DNA from: WTJY01 sp041568735
GTDB taxonomy: Bacteria; Chloroflexota; Anaerolineae; Promineifilales; Promineifilaceae
Length of the DNA: 12,995 nucleotides
Assembly: GCA_041568735.1 (NCBI GenBank)
Contig: JBFFZG010000127.1
Coordinates: forward strand, 1 to 12,995
Reading direction: 5' to 3'
This document shows, piece by piece, positions 1 through 6,771 of this stretch; position 1 is the first letter of the stretch, and the number at the start of each line of letters is the position of its first letter. A model generated the notes under the pieces. It had not been told where the DNA came from, searched no databases, and saw nothing but the letters and a program-made list of their open reading frames with translations. A program made the translations under genes and the position numbers.

Positions 1-938
1 CGGCGGGAGGCCAGGGAGAGCGCCACCCGTTCGCTGCCGCTGTCGTATTTGAGCGTCAGCAGTTCTTCCACGCGCGGTTTGCGGGCTGTTTGCTGCGTCG
101 AGCGGGCCTGGGCCCCGCGCCGGAGCCAGTCCAGCTCCCGCCGCAGCCAGGCCGCTCGTTTTTCTTCGGCCGCCTGGAGCTGCTCTTCGCGGGCGGTGCG
201 CCCCTCCAGATAGCGGCTGTAATTTCCGGCATAGCTGATCAGCTTGCGGCGGTCGAGCTCGACGATCCGCGTAGCCACGTTTTCGAGGAAATAGCGGTCG
301 TGCGTGACCATGATTACGGCCGGGGCGCTGTCGATCAGGACCTGTTCCAGCCAGGCGACCGTTTCCGCGTCGATGTGATTGGTCGGCTCGTCGAGAATCA
401 GCAGGTCGCCCGGGTCGATCAAAGCCTGGGCCAGGGCCAATCGCCGGGCCTGTCCTCCGCTGAGGGTGCCGGCTTTCTGCTGGAAATCGGTGATGCCCAG
501 GCGGGTCAAAATCGCCTTGGCGGAGGCTTCGGCCGCCCAGCCGCCCGTCCGGTCCATCTCGGCCGTCAGGTCGTGCAGCCGGGCCTGCAGTGCCGGATCG
601 CCCGGCCGCTGCGCCAGACGACCCACCGCCTGCTCGTAGTCCCGCAGCCGCTGCAGGTGGGGGGCCTCACCCGAAAAAACCGTTTCCAGGACGGTGAGAT
701 CCGGGTTCAGGTAGGGGTCCTGCGGCAGGTAGCGCACCCGCACCTTACCCCAGATCGTCAGCCGGCCGGCATCCGGGTTCTCCTCGCCGGCGATCAGGCG
801 AAGCAGGGTGGTTTTGCCGCTGCCGTTGCGGCCGAGCAGGGCGATCCGCTCCCCGCTGTTGATCAGCAGATCGACGGTATCGAGCAGGAGCCGCTCGCCG
901 TACTGCTTGCTAACTTTCTCCAGGGTCACCAGGTTCAT
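1..938 (-). CDS. ABC-F family ATPase (Uup-like), N-terminal half, cut by the left edge
   Basis: Reading leftward from an ATG at 938-936, the frame stays open to base 1, giving about 312 codons of a protein that normally has 520-640 residues. The first ABC domain is complete: Walker A GRNGSGKT at residues 36-43, signature LSGGQ at 159-163, Walker B LILDEPTNHID with Asp183-Glu184, and the H-loop His213 in the VTHDRYF stretch. After it comes a charged, Arg-rich helical linker containing ELDWLRRGAQAR, which resembles the inter-domain linker of Uup-type ABC-F proteins. There are no membrane segments. ABC-F proteins are soluble twin-ATPases that act on the ribosome (translation rescue, or antibiotic protection in some subfamilies). 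The second ATPase domain lies outside the window, so the subfamily is not certain. A GAGGTG ribosome binding site lies about 4 bases before the start. The gene is divergent from the lipoprotein hydrolase. Confidence 0.93.
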   Translation of the reverse strand, partial: MNLVTLEKVSKQYGERLLLDTVDLLINSGERIALLGRNGSGKTTLLRLIAGEENPDAGRLTIWGKVRVRYLPQDPYLNPDLTVLETVFSGEAPHLQRLRDYEQAVGRLAQRPGDPALQARLHDLTAEMDRTGGWAAEASAKAILTRLGITDFQQKAGTLSGGQARRLALAQALIDPGDLLILDEPTNHIDAETVAWLEQVLIDSAPAVIMVTHDRYFLENVATRIVELDRRKLISYAGNYSRYLEGRTAREEQLQAAEEKRAAWLRRELDWLRRGAQARSTQQTARKPRVEELLTLKYDSGSERVALSLASR

Positions 939-999
939 GAACACCTCAACAGGCTCCGAGGGGTGAGTGTCGGGATGCTTTTCCGGGGTTCGGCGGACC

Positions 1000-1057
1000 G
1001 GCCCCCAGACCACCGTACCGTTGTGGGGGCCTCGGACCACAAAGTATACTGAACGCC
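1000..1057. promoter_or_regulatory. Divergent promoter region with palindromic -10 element
   Basis: For the plus-strand gene, TTGTGG at 1021-1026 and TATACT at 1045-1050 are 18 bases apart, a reasonable sigma-A-type promoter. The expected transcription start, about 7 bases after the -10, falls at or just before the ATG at 1058, so the mRNA would be leaderless. The octamer AGTATACT at 1043-1050 is its own reverse complement and therefore also offers a -10 to the minus strand, although the minus-strand -35 is poor. An inverted repeat GGCCCCC (1000-1006) / GGGGGCC (1025-1031) overlaps the plus-strand -35 and could be an operator or simply GC-rich symmetry. Promoter activity is inferred, not shown. 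Confidence 0.5.
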
Positions 1058-2272
1058 ATGGTTTGGGAAAAGCGATGGCTGCTGTGGAGTCTGGGGCTCC
1101 TGGTGGCCTGCACGCCGGTGGCGACCGGGGAGTCGATTCCGGCCACCCCGTTCCTGCCGACCCGGGCGGAGATCGCCGTCGTCAATCCGGTGGCTGGGGG
1201 GGAATCGGCGCCGGCTGCGACCTCGATCGTCCGTGAATTCACACCCCTGCCGGCTACCAACACACCGCGCCCCACGATGACGCCGCCGGCGCCGGTCACC
1301 ACGCGAGATCCGGCTGCTCCACCGCTGATGCCCACCAGCATCCCGCCGACCCGGCTCCCTGGCCCGAGTGACATCACGCCGACCTACCCGGCGGACGACC
1401 CGGACTACCAGGGACGCACGATCGAAGCTCTGACACTGCGGAGCTACGGCCGGGGCGATCTGTCGACGATCCGGACGATGGAGAATGCCGGCCCCTTCAT
1501 GCGGTACGAATTCAGGTACGACAGCGATGGGGAGGTCGTCGGAGGTTTTCTCAATGTCCCCCACGAAGGGGATGCGCTGCCGGTGGTACTCGTCTTGCAT
1601 GGTTATGTCAATCCGTCTGAGTATGATCTGTTGGCTTATACCGCGACCTACGCCGATGCCCTGGCCCGGGCTGGTTTCATGGTCTTCCATCCCAATTATC
1701 GGCACCATCCACCGGATGGGGACGAACCCCCTTACAATACGTTTCGCGTCGACTATGCCGTCGATGTGTTAAATCTGGTGAGTTTCATTCGGAGCGGCAG
1801 CGTGGATCCTGACGACCCGCTGCGTCGGGTTGACAGTGACCGCCTGTTCCTGTTTGGCCACAGTATGGGCGGTGGGATCGCCCAGCGGGTGATGACGGTG
1901 CGGCCGGAGTGGATCCAGGCGGCTGTTCTCTATGCCTCGATGAGCGGGGATGAACGGCGCAACTACGAAAGGATCCGAGAGTGGGCCGGCGAGCGCCACT
2001 GGGGCAAAGAAGTCTTCGCGCCCGAAACGGTGCTGGCGGCCGTATCGCCGCTCAATTTTATCGATCGCTGGATCGCTCCGGTCGCGGTCCACCACGGAAC
2101 CGGCGACGAAATCGTCCCACCCGAATGGTCGGCCGAGCTCTGCGCCGAGCTGACCGCCCGCCGGCATCCGGTCGCCTGTTTTGAATACAAGAATTATCCG
2201 CACAATTTTTATGGACCAGCCGAAACGCTCCTGATCGATCGCGCCGTGCGATTTTTCAATGAGCAGCGATAA
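1058..2272 (+). CDS. Lipoprotein alpha/beta-hydrolase (prolyl oligopeptidase / dienelactone hydrolase-like)
   Basis: The 404-residue product starts with a lipoprotein signal peptide: basic residues, a hydrophobic core and lipobox LLVAC, so Cys18 would be lipidated and the protein held on the outer face of the cell membrane. Residues about 19-115 form a low-complexity Pro/Thr/Ala linker. The rest is an alpha/beta-hydrolase domain with a VLHGY oxyanion-region strand, nucleophile elbow GHSMGG (Ser269), acid Asp350 in GTGDEIVP, and His382 in YPHNFYG. This complete Ser-Asp-His triad predicts an active esterase or peptidase; the substrate cannot be told from sequence. The ATG at 1058 is favoured because it gives a full signal peptide, although there is no Shine-Dalgarno in front of it and a -10 element ends only 7 bases upstream. 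No clear terminator follows. The next gene, 150 bases on, appears to have its own promoter. Confidence 0.88.
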   Translation: MVWEKRWLLWSLGLLVACTPVATGESIPATPFLPTRAEIAVVNPVAGGESAPAATSIVREFTPLPATNTPRPTMTPPAPVTTRDPAAPPLMPTSIPPTRLPGPSDITPTYPADDPDYQGRTIEALTLRSYGRGDLSTIRTMENAGPFMRYEFRYDSDGEVVGGFLNVPHEGDALPVVLVLHGYVNPSEYDLLAYTATYADALARAGFMVFHPNYRHHPPDGDEPPYNTFRVDYAVDVLNLVSFIRSGSVDPDDPLRRVDSDRLFLFGHSMGGGIAQRVMTVRPEWIQAAVLYASMSGDERRNYERIREWAGERHWGKEVFAPETVLAAVSPLNFIDRWIAPVAVHHGTGDEIVPPEWSAELCAELTARRHPVACFEYKNYPHNFYGPAETLLIDRAVRFFNEQR

Positions 2273-2366
2273 ATCCCCTCGCACCACGGAATCCACGTTT
2301 TTGTAATTGGCCGCAGACAGGAGATGGTCCCGCCGGATTGGTCGGCCGGCCGGCTTCTCCCTTTGC

Positions 2367-2412
2367 TTGTCTGAAATCTCCGGTCTACGGTAGAATGTTG
2401 GCTGGCAGGAGG
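2367..2412 (+). promoter_or_regulatory. Putative promoter and strong RBS for the pfkB-parAB cluster
   Basis: TTGTCT at 2367-2372 and TAGAAT at 2391-2396 are separated by 18 bases. An excellent Shine-Dalgarno, AGGAGG at 2407-2412, follows and lies 10 bases before a TTG codon at 2423. This RBS is the reason for choosing TTG as the start: no ATG or GTG in that frame is better placed. The promoter assignment is by eye. Confidence 0.5.
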
Positions 2413-2422
2413 CGAACAGCAT

Positions 2423-3247
2423 TTGCTAGCAGCAGGAATCGATTATCTGGTCATCGGACACGTCACGCGAGACCGCATACCCGGCGGCACCCAGGCCGGG
2501 GGAACGGCGACCTATTCGAGTCGAATGGCGCACGCACTGGGCTGCCGGACGGCCGTTCTGACCAGCACGCGGCCAGACTACGACCTGGGTGATCTGTTCA
2601 CCGGCATCGATCTGGCGGTCGTGCCGGCCGCCGAAGACACGATTTTTGAAAATGTCTACCAGGGAAATCAGCGTTCCCAGTGGCTGCGCGGCCGGGCGGT
2701 TGACCTGATCGCCGGCCATGTTCCGGCCGGTTGGGAGCAGGCCGGCATCGTGCACCTGGGTCCCGTCGCCAACGAAATCGATCCGCTAATCGTCAATCAC
2801 TTTCCCAACAGCTTCATCGGCCTGACCCCGCAGGGGTGGATGCGGCGGACGGACGGGGATGGCCGGGTGCGGGCGGTGGAATTCGACGCCGAGGAATATC
2901 TCCTGCGGCGAGCTAGGGCTGTGGTTATCAGCGAGGAGGACTTGCTGGACGAGGCCATGCTTGCCCGCTATATCCGCTGGGCGCCCCTGCTGGTCATGAC
3001 CCAGAACTACGCCGGGTGCACGATTTTTATGGATGGGCAAATCCGGCCGATCGCCGCCCCGCGCATCGACCTGGTGGAGCCCACCGGGGCCGGCGATATT
3101 TTCGCGGCCGCCTTTTTTGTGCGCCTGTGGCGCAATCAGGGTGATCCGATCGACGCCGCCGAATTTGCCAACCAGGTGGCCGCTCACTCCGTGACGCGCG
3201 CCCGTCTGGAGGACAAGGTCATCGCCTGGGAGCAGGCGGTTGGTTGA
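2423..3247 (+). CDS. PfkB-family carbohydrate kinase
   Basis: This 274-residue protein has the two hallmarks of the ribokinase/PfkB fold. Near the N-terminus, GTQAGGTATYSSRMAHALG contains the sugar-binding Gly-Gly pair (residues 26-27). Near the C-terminus, PTGAGDIFAAAFF contains the anion hole and catalytic base Asp225. The usual first Asp of the DTGAGD motif is Pro here, which is tolerated in the family because the second Asp is the catalytic one. It should phosphorylate a sugar or nucleoside hydroxyl with ATP in the cytoplasm, but the substrate is not evident. It is somewhat shorter than typical ribokinases (about 300 residues). It starts with TTG behind a strong RBS and is the first gene of a same-strand cluster, with parA 48 bases downstream. 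Co-transcription with parAB is inferred from spacing. Confidence 0.87.
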   Translation: MLAAGIDYLVIGHVTRDRIPGGTQAGGTATYSSRMAHALGCRTAVLTSTRPDYDLGDLFTGIDLAVVPAAEDTIFENVYQGNQRSQWLRGRAVDLIAGHVPAGWEQAGIVHLGPVANEIDPLIVNHFPNSFIGLTPQGWMRRTDGDGRVRAVEFDAEEYLLRRARAVVISEEDLLDEAMLARYIRWAPLLVMTQNYAGCTIFMDGQIRPIAAPRIDLVEPTGAGDIFAAAFFVRLWRNQGDPIDAAEFANQVAAHSVTRARLEDKVIAWEQAVG

Positions 3248-3295
3248 ACGGCGCGGCCAACTCCGCATTGAAACCCGATTCTGGAACGTTTTGTT

Positions 3296-4075
3296 ATGAA
3301 GATTTATGCGGTGGTCAATCAAAAAGGGGGGGTCGGCAAAACGACCAGCGTTATCAGCCTCGGCGCCTACCTGGCGGAAAAATACCGGGTGCTCATCGTC
3401 GACCTGGATCCGCAGTCCAACGCCACCTCCGGCATGGGACTGCTGCGGGATCCGGACCGTCTGAATAGCTATGACCTGCTCCTGCAGCAGGCAAGCGTTG
3501 GCGAGATCGTCATCTCCCATCCCCACTTGAATCTCGATATTCTGCCGGCGGCCGCTGAGCTGGCCGGGGCGGAGGTCGAGCTGGTGCAGGCGATCGGCCG
3601 CGAGTACCGCCTGCGCGAGGGGCTGGCCGAACTGGCCGACCGCTACGATTACATACTCATCGACTGCCCGCCGAGCCTCAGTTTACTGACGGTCAATGCG
3701 CTGACGGCGGCCGACAGCGTTATCATCCCGGTGCAGTGTGAGTACCTGGCGCTCGAGGGGCTTTCACTCCTCTCCCAGACCGTGCAGATGGTGCAAAAAT
3801 ACCTCAACCCGCGCCTCTCGATTCGGGGATTGATCATGACCATGTACGACAGCCGGACTAATCTGAGCCGGCAGGTTGTCGACGAGGTTCGCAAATACTT
3901 CCCCGGTAAAGTCTTTCGCGCCATCATTCCCCGCAACGTGCGCCTGAGCGAGGCGCCCAGCTACGGGGAACCGATCAGCCTTTACGCGCCGGACTCGTCC
4001 GGGGCACTGGCGTACAAATATCTGGCCGCTGAATTGATCCGGGGGGATAAAAACCCGGCGATCACCCCGGAATAA
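3296..4075 (+). CDS. parA: ParA/Soj-type chromosome partitioning ATPase
   Basis: The 259-residue protein opens with the deviant Walker A motif KGGVGKTT (residues 10-17, with signature Lys10 and P-loop Lys15). The Walker A' segment LIVDLDPQ follows (Asp36-Asp38), and Walker B is ILIDCPPSL with Asp123. There is no N-terminal DNA-binding extension, so it is the short Soj type found on chromosomes. ParA binds DNA nonspecifically as an ATP dimer, and ParB-stimulated hydrolysis moves ParB-parS complexes and so separates origins. The gene lies between a sugar kinase (48-base gap) and parB (62-base gap) on the same strand. No good Shine-Dalgarno precedes the ATG; the best candidate is a weak GGAA about 10 bases upstream. 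Family assignment is secure. Confidence 0.96.
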   Translation: MKIYAVVNQKGGVGKTTSVISLGAYLAEKYRVLIVDLDPQSNATSGMGLLRDPDRLNSYDLLLQQASVGEIVISHPHLNLDILPAAAELAGAEVELVQAIGREYRLREGLAELADRYDYILIDCPPSLSLLTVNALTAADSVIIPVQCEYLALEGLSLLSQTVQMVQKYLNPRLSIRGLIMTMYDSRTNLSRQVVDEVRKYFPGKVFRAIIPRNVRLSEAPSYGEPISLYAPDSSGALAYKYLAAELIRGDKNPAITPE

Positions 4076-4099
4076 GCGGCCGGGCAAACGAACCTGGGA

Positions 4100-4123
4100 A
4101 TCACCGCGGCAGAGCGCCGTGAT
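4100..4123 (+). repeat. Small imperfect inverted repeat in the parA-parB gap
   Basis: ATCAC (4100-4104) plus GGC (4108-4110) pair with GCC (4116-4118) plus GTGAT (4119-4123), leaving a three-base bulge (CGC) on the left arm and a five-base loop. It ends 14 bases before the parB start and has no T-run, so it is not an intrinsic terminator. It could be an mRNA hairpin that tunes parB translation, or chance. Confidence 0.3.
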
Positions 4124-4137
4124 GGGAATACAGCCAT

Positions 4138-5004
4138 ATGTCCAAAAAGAAAGGATTAGGTCGTGGATTGAGCGCCCTGATACCCGGCGATGCCGGCGAA
4201 ACAGCCGTCGAGGGGAGCGCCCTGCGCTCGATCCCCGTCGGCAGCGTGCGGCCGAATCCTCACCAGCCGCGAACGACCTTCGATCCGGATGAGCTGGCCG
4301 AACTGGCCGCCTCGATAAAAGCGCACGGGCTCATTCAGCCGCTCATCGTCACCGAAGAGGAGCCGGGCCGCTTCACCCTGATCGCCGGGGAACGGCGGCT
4401 GCGCGCCAGCCAGCTGGCCGGCCTGGCGGAGGTGACGGTGGTTGTCAAAGAGGCGACCCCCCAGAACATGCTGGTCCTGGCGCTGATCGAAAATATTCAG
4501 CGGTCGGATCTAAACCCCGTCGAGGAGGCGCTGGCCTTCCAGCAGCTTGTGGACGAATACAGCCTGACCCAGGAGCAGGTGGCCGAACGGGTGGGCAAAT
4601 CGAGAACGACGGTCACCAATATCATGCGTCTCCTCAGGCTGCCGGCCCGGGTGCAGCAGGCGCTGACCGACGGCCTGATCAGCGGCCGGCACGGGCGAGA
4701 ACTCCTGCGGCTTGAAAACGAGGATCAGCAGCTCGGGGTGCTGGGTTCGATTATTTCCAAAGACCTGAATGTGCGGCAGACGGCCGCCCTGATCGATAAA
4801 ATGCTCAACCAGAAAAAACCGGCGCCCCGGCCGACGAAGCGCAAAGCACCGGAGCTGGTCGCCCTGCAGGATTCGTTTCGCCAGGCCCTGGGAACCCGGG
4901 TCGACGTGAATCGGAGCGGCCAGGGGGGGAAGATCGTCATCCATTATTATTCGGATGAGGAACTCAACGCGATTTTTGAGCAAATCACCGGCCGCCTGGA
5001 TTGA
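4138..5004 (+). CDS. parB: ParB/Spo0J-type chromosome partitioning protein
   Basis: The 288-residue protein has the expected ParB order. The N-terminal KKKGLGRGLSALIPG segment matches the ParA-stimulating peptide with its essential basic residues. The N-terminal CTP-binding domain carries the NPHQPRTTFD stretch and GERRLRA box (residues 84-90), followed by LIENIQRSDLNPVEEA. The helix-turn-helix that reads parS is LTQEQVAERVGKSRTTVTN (about 143-161). A C-terminal dimerisation region (about 240-288) contains GKIVIHYYSDEELNAIFEQI. ParB loads at parS, spreads as a CTP-dependent clamp and stimulates ParA. No match to the common parS site (TGTTTCACGTGAAACA) was found by eye in this window, so its sites must lie elsewhere or differ. 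The preceding Shine-Dalgarno is weak. It lies 62 bases after parA and 54 before the AAA+ gene. Confidence 0.96.
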   Translation: MSKKKGLGRGLSALIPGDAGETAVEGSALRSIPVGSVRPNPHQPRTTFDPDELAELAASIKAHGLIQPLIVTEEEPGRFTLIAGERRLRASQLAGLAEVTVVVKEATPQNMLVLALIENIQRSDLNPVEEALAFQQLVDEYSLTQEQVAERVGKSRTTVTNIMRLLRLPARVQQALTDGLISGRHGRELLRLENEDQQLGVLGSIISKDLNVRQTAALIDKMLNQKKPAPRPTKRKAPELVALQDSFRQALGTRVDVNRSGQGGKIVIHYYSDEELNAIFEQITGRLD

Positions 5005-5058
5005 CGATCGGCCGCCGATAACCTGAGCCAATCGATCCCACTGCCATCGATTTTCACC

Positions 5059-6540
5059 ATGTCCTTCTTTCAAGATCACTTCCTGGACAATCGCAACGAG
5101 TGGCCGATCCGCAATGATTGGCAGGTTTCCATGATGCTCGGCGCGGGTGATTACACGTACGTCATCGACCGCCGCGTCGAGGACGGCCATTCGATCGCCT
5201 GGAAAGACATCGAGATGCCGGCCAGCATCGCCTTCAAGGTGCACACGGTTCTCCAGCGCGAAAGCGGGGGCAACCACGGATACGGCCTGATCTGGCGGGG
5301 GGAAGATCGGGAGAACTGCTGGGCACTGGAAATCGCCGCCAGCGGTTATTTCAAGATCAAAAAACGGGTCAATGGCATCTGGTCCTCAGAGATCGACTGG
5401 CAGCCCTGCCCCGCCGTCCGGCGCAATCAGGGACCGGATGAACTGCTGGTCGAACAGCTGCCGCAAAAAGCCCGTTTATTTGTCAACAACGAGCTCGTCT
5501 ACGAGCTCGACCAGCCGTCTCCGGCGCATAATCGGGGCTTCGGTTATGTGGTCAACGGCAAACAAAAAATTCGGGTGACGAGCTGTATTGTCATGGAGCA
5601 TGTGCCCGCTCCAGAGGAGGAAGCCGAGGCGGCCGCCAGCGCCGCCGAGGCCCTGGAAGAAGTTCTGGCCGATCTGGATGCCTTTATCGGCATGAACAAC
5701 ATCAAGCAGGAAATTCGAACGCTGGTCAATGTGCTGAAAGTCCAGAAGCTGCGCCTCGAGCGGGAAATGAAGACCACATCGCTTTCCCTGCACATGGTCC
5801 TGGCCGGACCGCCGGGAACCGGCAAAACCAGTGTGGCCCGCCTGATCGGCCGCATCTATATGGCCCTTGGTTTCCTCAAAAAAGGGCATGTCGTCGAAAC
5901 TGATCGGGCCGGTCTGGTCGCCTCATATGTCGGCCAGACCGCACCGAAGGTCGATGAAAAGGTCAAGGAAGCGCTGGGTGGCATCCTGTTTATTGACGAA
6001 GCCTACGCTCTGATGCCGGGTGAGGCCGACGGCCGGGATTTTGGCCGCGAGGCGATCGAAACCCTGCTCAAGCGGATGGAGGATTACCGCGATCAGTTCG
6101 CCCTGGTCATCGCCGGCTATGGGGACCAGATGCACCGGTTTCTCGACGCCAATCCGGGCGTTCGCTCCCGTTTCAACCGCTACCTCTATTTCGAGCACTA
6201 CAATCCGGAAGAATTGACCCTCATTTTTGAAAAATTCTGCCGGGATGGCGGGTACGAACTGACGGAGGGGGCCCGGATGAAACTGCGGGTTCACATGGCC
6301 CAGGCCTATGCCCGCCGGGATCGCACCTTCGGCAACGGCCGCTACGCGCGCAATCTGTTTGAAAAAGTCATTGAAAACCAGGCGAACCGCATCGTGGCCC
6401 AGGAGCCAATGACGGATGAAACTTTGGTGACATTTACCGAGCTCGATCTGCCGCTGTTTACCGATTTTGAATTAAACGATCCCCGGCCCGAGCCGGGGGA
6501 TTTGAGCCTGGCACCCCCCGAAGAATCCAGCCCAGAGTAA
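5059..6540 (+). CDS. CbbX/SpoVK-type AAA+ ATPase with N-terminal lectin-like beta domain
   Basis: This 493-residue protein has two parts. Residues about 1-177 are beta-rich and read like a concanavalin-A/LamG or DUF1080-type sandwich (DHFLDNRNEW near the start, then the pattern GYGLIWRGEDRENCWALEIAASGYFKIKKR). An acidic, Ala-rich linker (about 180-205) leads to an AAA+ module: Walker A GPPGTGKT (250-257), Walker B ILFIDEAYAL (Asp313-Glu314), sensor-1 region LVIAGYGD, arginine-finger region VRSRFNRY (Arg369, Arg371, Arg374), and a helical lid with FGNGRYARNLFEKVIENQANR. That module is typical of the CbbX/SpoVK/EccA clade, whose members remodel protein partners. There is no Rubisco gene nearby, so a Rubisco activase role is not supported. 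There is no signal peptide or membrane segment, which is odd for a lectin-like domain and suggests a cytosolic ligand. It follows parB by 54 bases without a clear RBS. Confidence 0.85.
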   Translation: MSFFQDHFLDNRNEWPIRNDWQVSMMLGAGDYTYVIDRRVEDGHSIAWKDIEMPASIAFKVHTVLQRESGGNHGYGLIWRGEDRENCWALEIAASGYFKIKKRVNGIWSSEIDWQPCPAVRRNQGPDELLVEQLPQKARLFVNNELVYELDQPSPAHNRGFGYVVNGKQKIRVTSCIVMEHVPAPEEEAEAAASAAEALEEVLADLDAFIGMNNIKQEIRTLVNVLKVQKLRLEREMKTTSLSLHMVLAGPPGTGKTSVARLIGRIYMALGFLKKGHVVETDRAGLVASYVGQTAPKVDEKVKEALGGILFIDEAYALMPGEADGRDFGREAIETLLKRMEDYRDQFALVIAGYGDQMHRFLDANPGVRSRFNRYLYFEHYNPEELTLIFEKFCRDGGYELTEGARMKLRVHMAQAYARRDRTFGNGRYARNLFEKVIENQANRIVAQEPMTDETLVTFTELDLPLFTDFELNDPRPEPGDLSLAPPEESSPE

Positions 6541-6558
6541 AGCCCACAACCCAATAAT

Positions 6559-6572
6559 AGGACATTAGTTCT
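6559..6572. promoter_or_regulatory. Upstream operator-like palindrome (degenerate copy)
   Basis: AGGACATTAGTTCT matches the downstream perfect palindrome AGAACACTTGTTCT at 11 of 14 positions and keeps the GNAC-N4-GTTC arrangement. Its centre is 61 bases from the centre of the perfect copy, close to six helical turns, so two bound repressor dimers could face the same side of the DNA. It lies just upstream of the -35 element. Function is inferred from similarity and placement. Confidence 0.4.
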
Positions 6573-6582
6573 ATATTCGTGC

Positions 6583-6610
6583 TTGACAAATAGAACATAA
6601 AAGCTAAAAT
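6583..6610 (+). promoter_or_regulatory. Strong sigma-A-type promoter for the membrane protein-transglycosylase unit
   Basis: A consensus -35 TTGACA (6583-6588) and a near-consensus -10 TAAAAT (6605-6610) are 16 bases apart in a sharply AT-rich stretch between GC-rich genes. The expected start is near 6617, giving a leader of about 155 bases before the ATG at 6772. A third half-site, AGAACA (6592-6597), sits between the -35 and -10. The arrangement suggests a strong promoter that is normally held shut. Confidence 0.7.
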
Positions 6611-6619
6611 CTTAAATAT

Positions 6620-6633
6620 AGAACACTTGTTCT
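6620..6633. promoter_or_regulatory. Perfect operator palindrome resembling a LexA (SOS) box
   Basis: AGAACA-CT-TGTTCT is a perfect inverted repeat with the core GAAC-N4-GTTC at 6621-6632, the form of LexA box established for Firmicutes and Actinobacteria. It lies 10 bases after the -10 element, across or just past the expected transcription start, an ideal place for a repressor. Whether the LexA of this organism uses this motif is not known from the sequence. Another dimeric repressor with the same spacing is possible. Confidence 0.55.
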
Positions 6634-6661
6634 TCTGATTCAAAATGTTAAGCGGGAGCCG

Positions 6662-6766
6662 ATGCGCCGTATGCCCGTTCGCCGTATTCCGACTGGTTGC
6701 GATTCTCGGAATCCACCAGCCGGCGGCGGCCCAACCCAATCAAGCGCCCGTTTGGGCAAGGAGTGA
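6662..6766 (+). CDS. Possible 34-residue leader peptide (sORF)
   Basis: An ATG at 6662, with GGGAG three bases upstream, opens 34 codons ending in a TGA at 6764-6766. The start of the peptide is arginine-rich (MRRMPVRRIP), the middle is Gly/Pro-rich and it has one Cys. The stop codon lies inside the spacing between the RBS (6758-6763) and start codon of the membrane-protein gene, so translation of the sORF would bring ribosomes directly onto that RBS. It could be a regulatory leader or a chance frame. No family was recognised. Confidence 0.25.
   Translation: MRRMPVRRIPTGCDSRNPPAGGGPTQSSARLGKE
6758..6763 (+). promoter_or_regulatory. Ribosome binding site deciding the start at 6772
   Basis: AAGGAG ends 8 bases before ATG 6772. 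The same frame is open from ATG 6697, but that codon has no Shine-Dalgarno and the extra 25 residues are Arg/Pro-rich without a recognisable domain. The start at 6772 is therefore preferred. Confidence 0.75.
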
Positions 6767-6771
6767 ACGCC

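Noticed and set aside
90..1052. Long open frame on the plus strand, 320 codons
   Set aside because: It is antisense to a clear ABC-F ATPase with all motifs in order; its translation has no recognisable domain and is a GC-rich shadow.
935..1708. Open frame of 257 codons on the minus strand over the hydrolase start
   Set aside because: It overlaps both the intergenic promoter region and the hydrolase, and is rich in Arg/Gly/Pro as expected for a shadow frame.
2343..2355. GC-rich palindrome GCCGGCCGGC before pfkB
   Set aside because: A simple GGCC repeat without T-run or conserved operator features; frequent sequence type in this genome.
5007..5019. ATCGGC-C-GCCGAT palindrome after parB
   Set aside because: The loop is too short for a stable hairpin, there is no T-run, and such GGCC/GATC symmetry is common across this GC-rich window.
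6481..6498. CCCCGGC-CCGA-GCCGGGG hairpin near the end of the AAA+ gene
   Set aside because: It is within the coding sequence and has no T-run after it, so a terminator role is not supported; codon context explains much of it.
6620..6633. Similarity of AGAACA...TGTTCT to the steroid hormone receptor element
   Set aside because: The bacterial context and the 2-base (not 3-base) spacer make this a coincidence.
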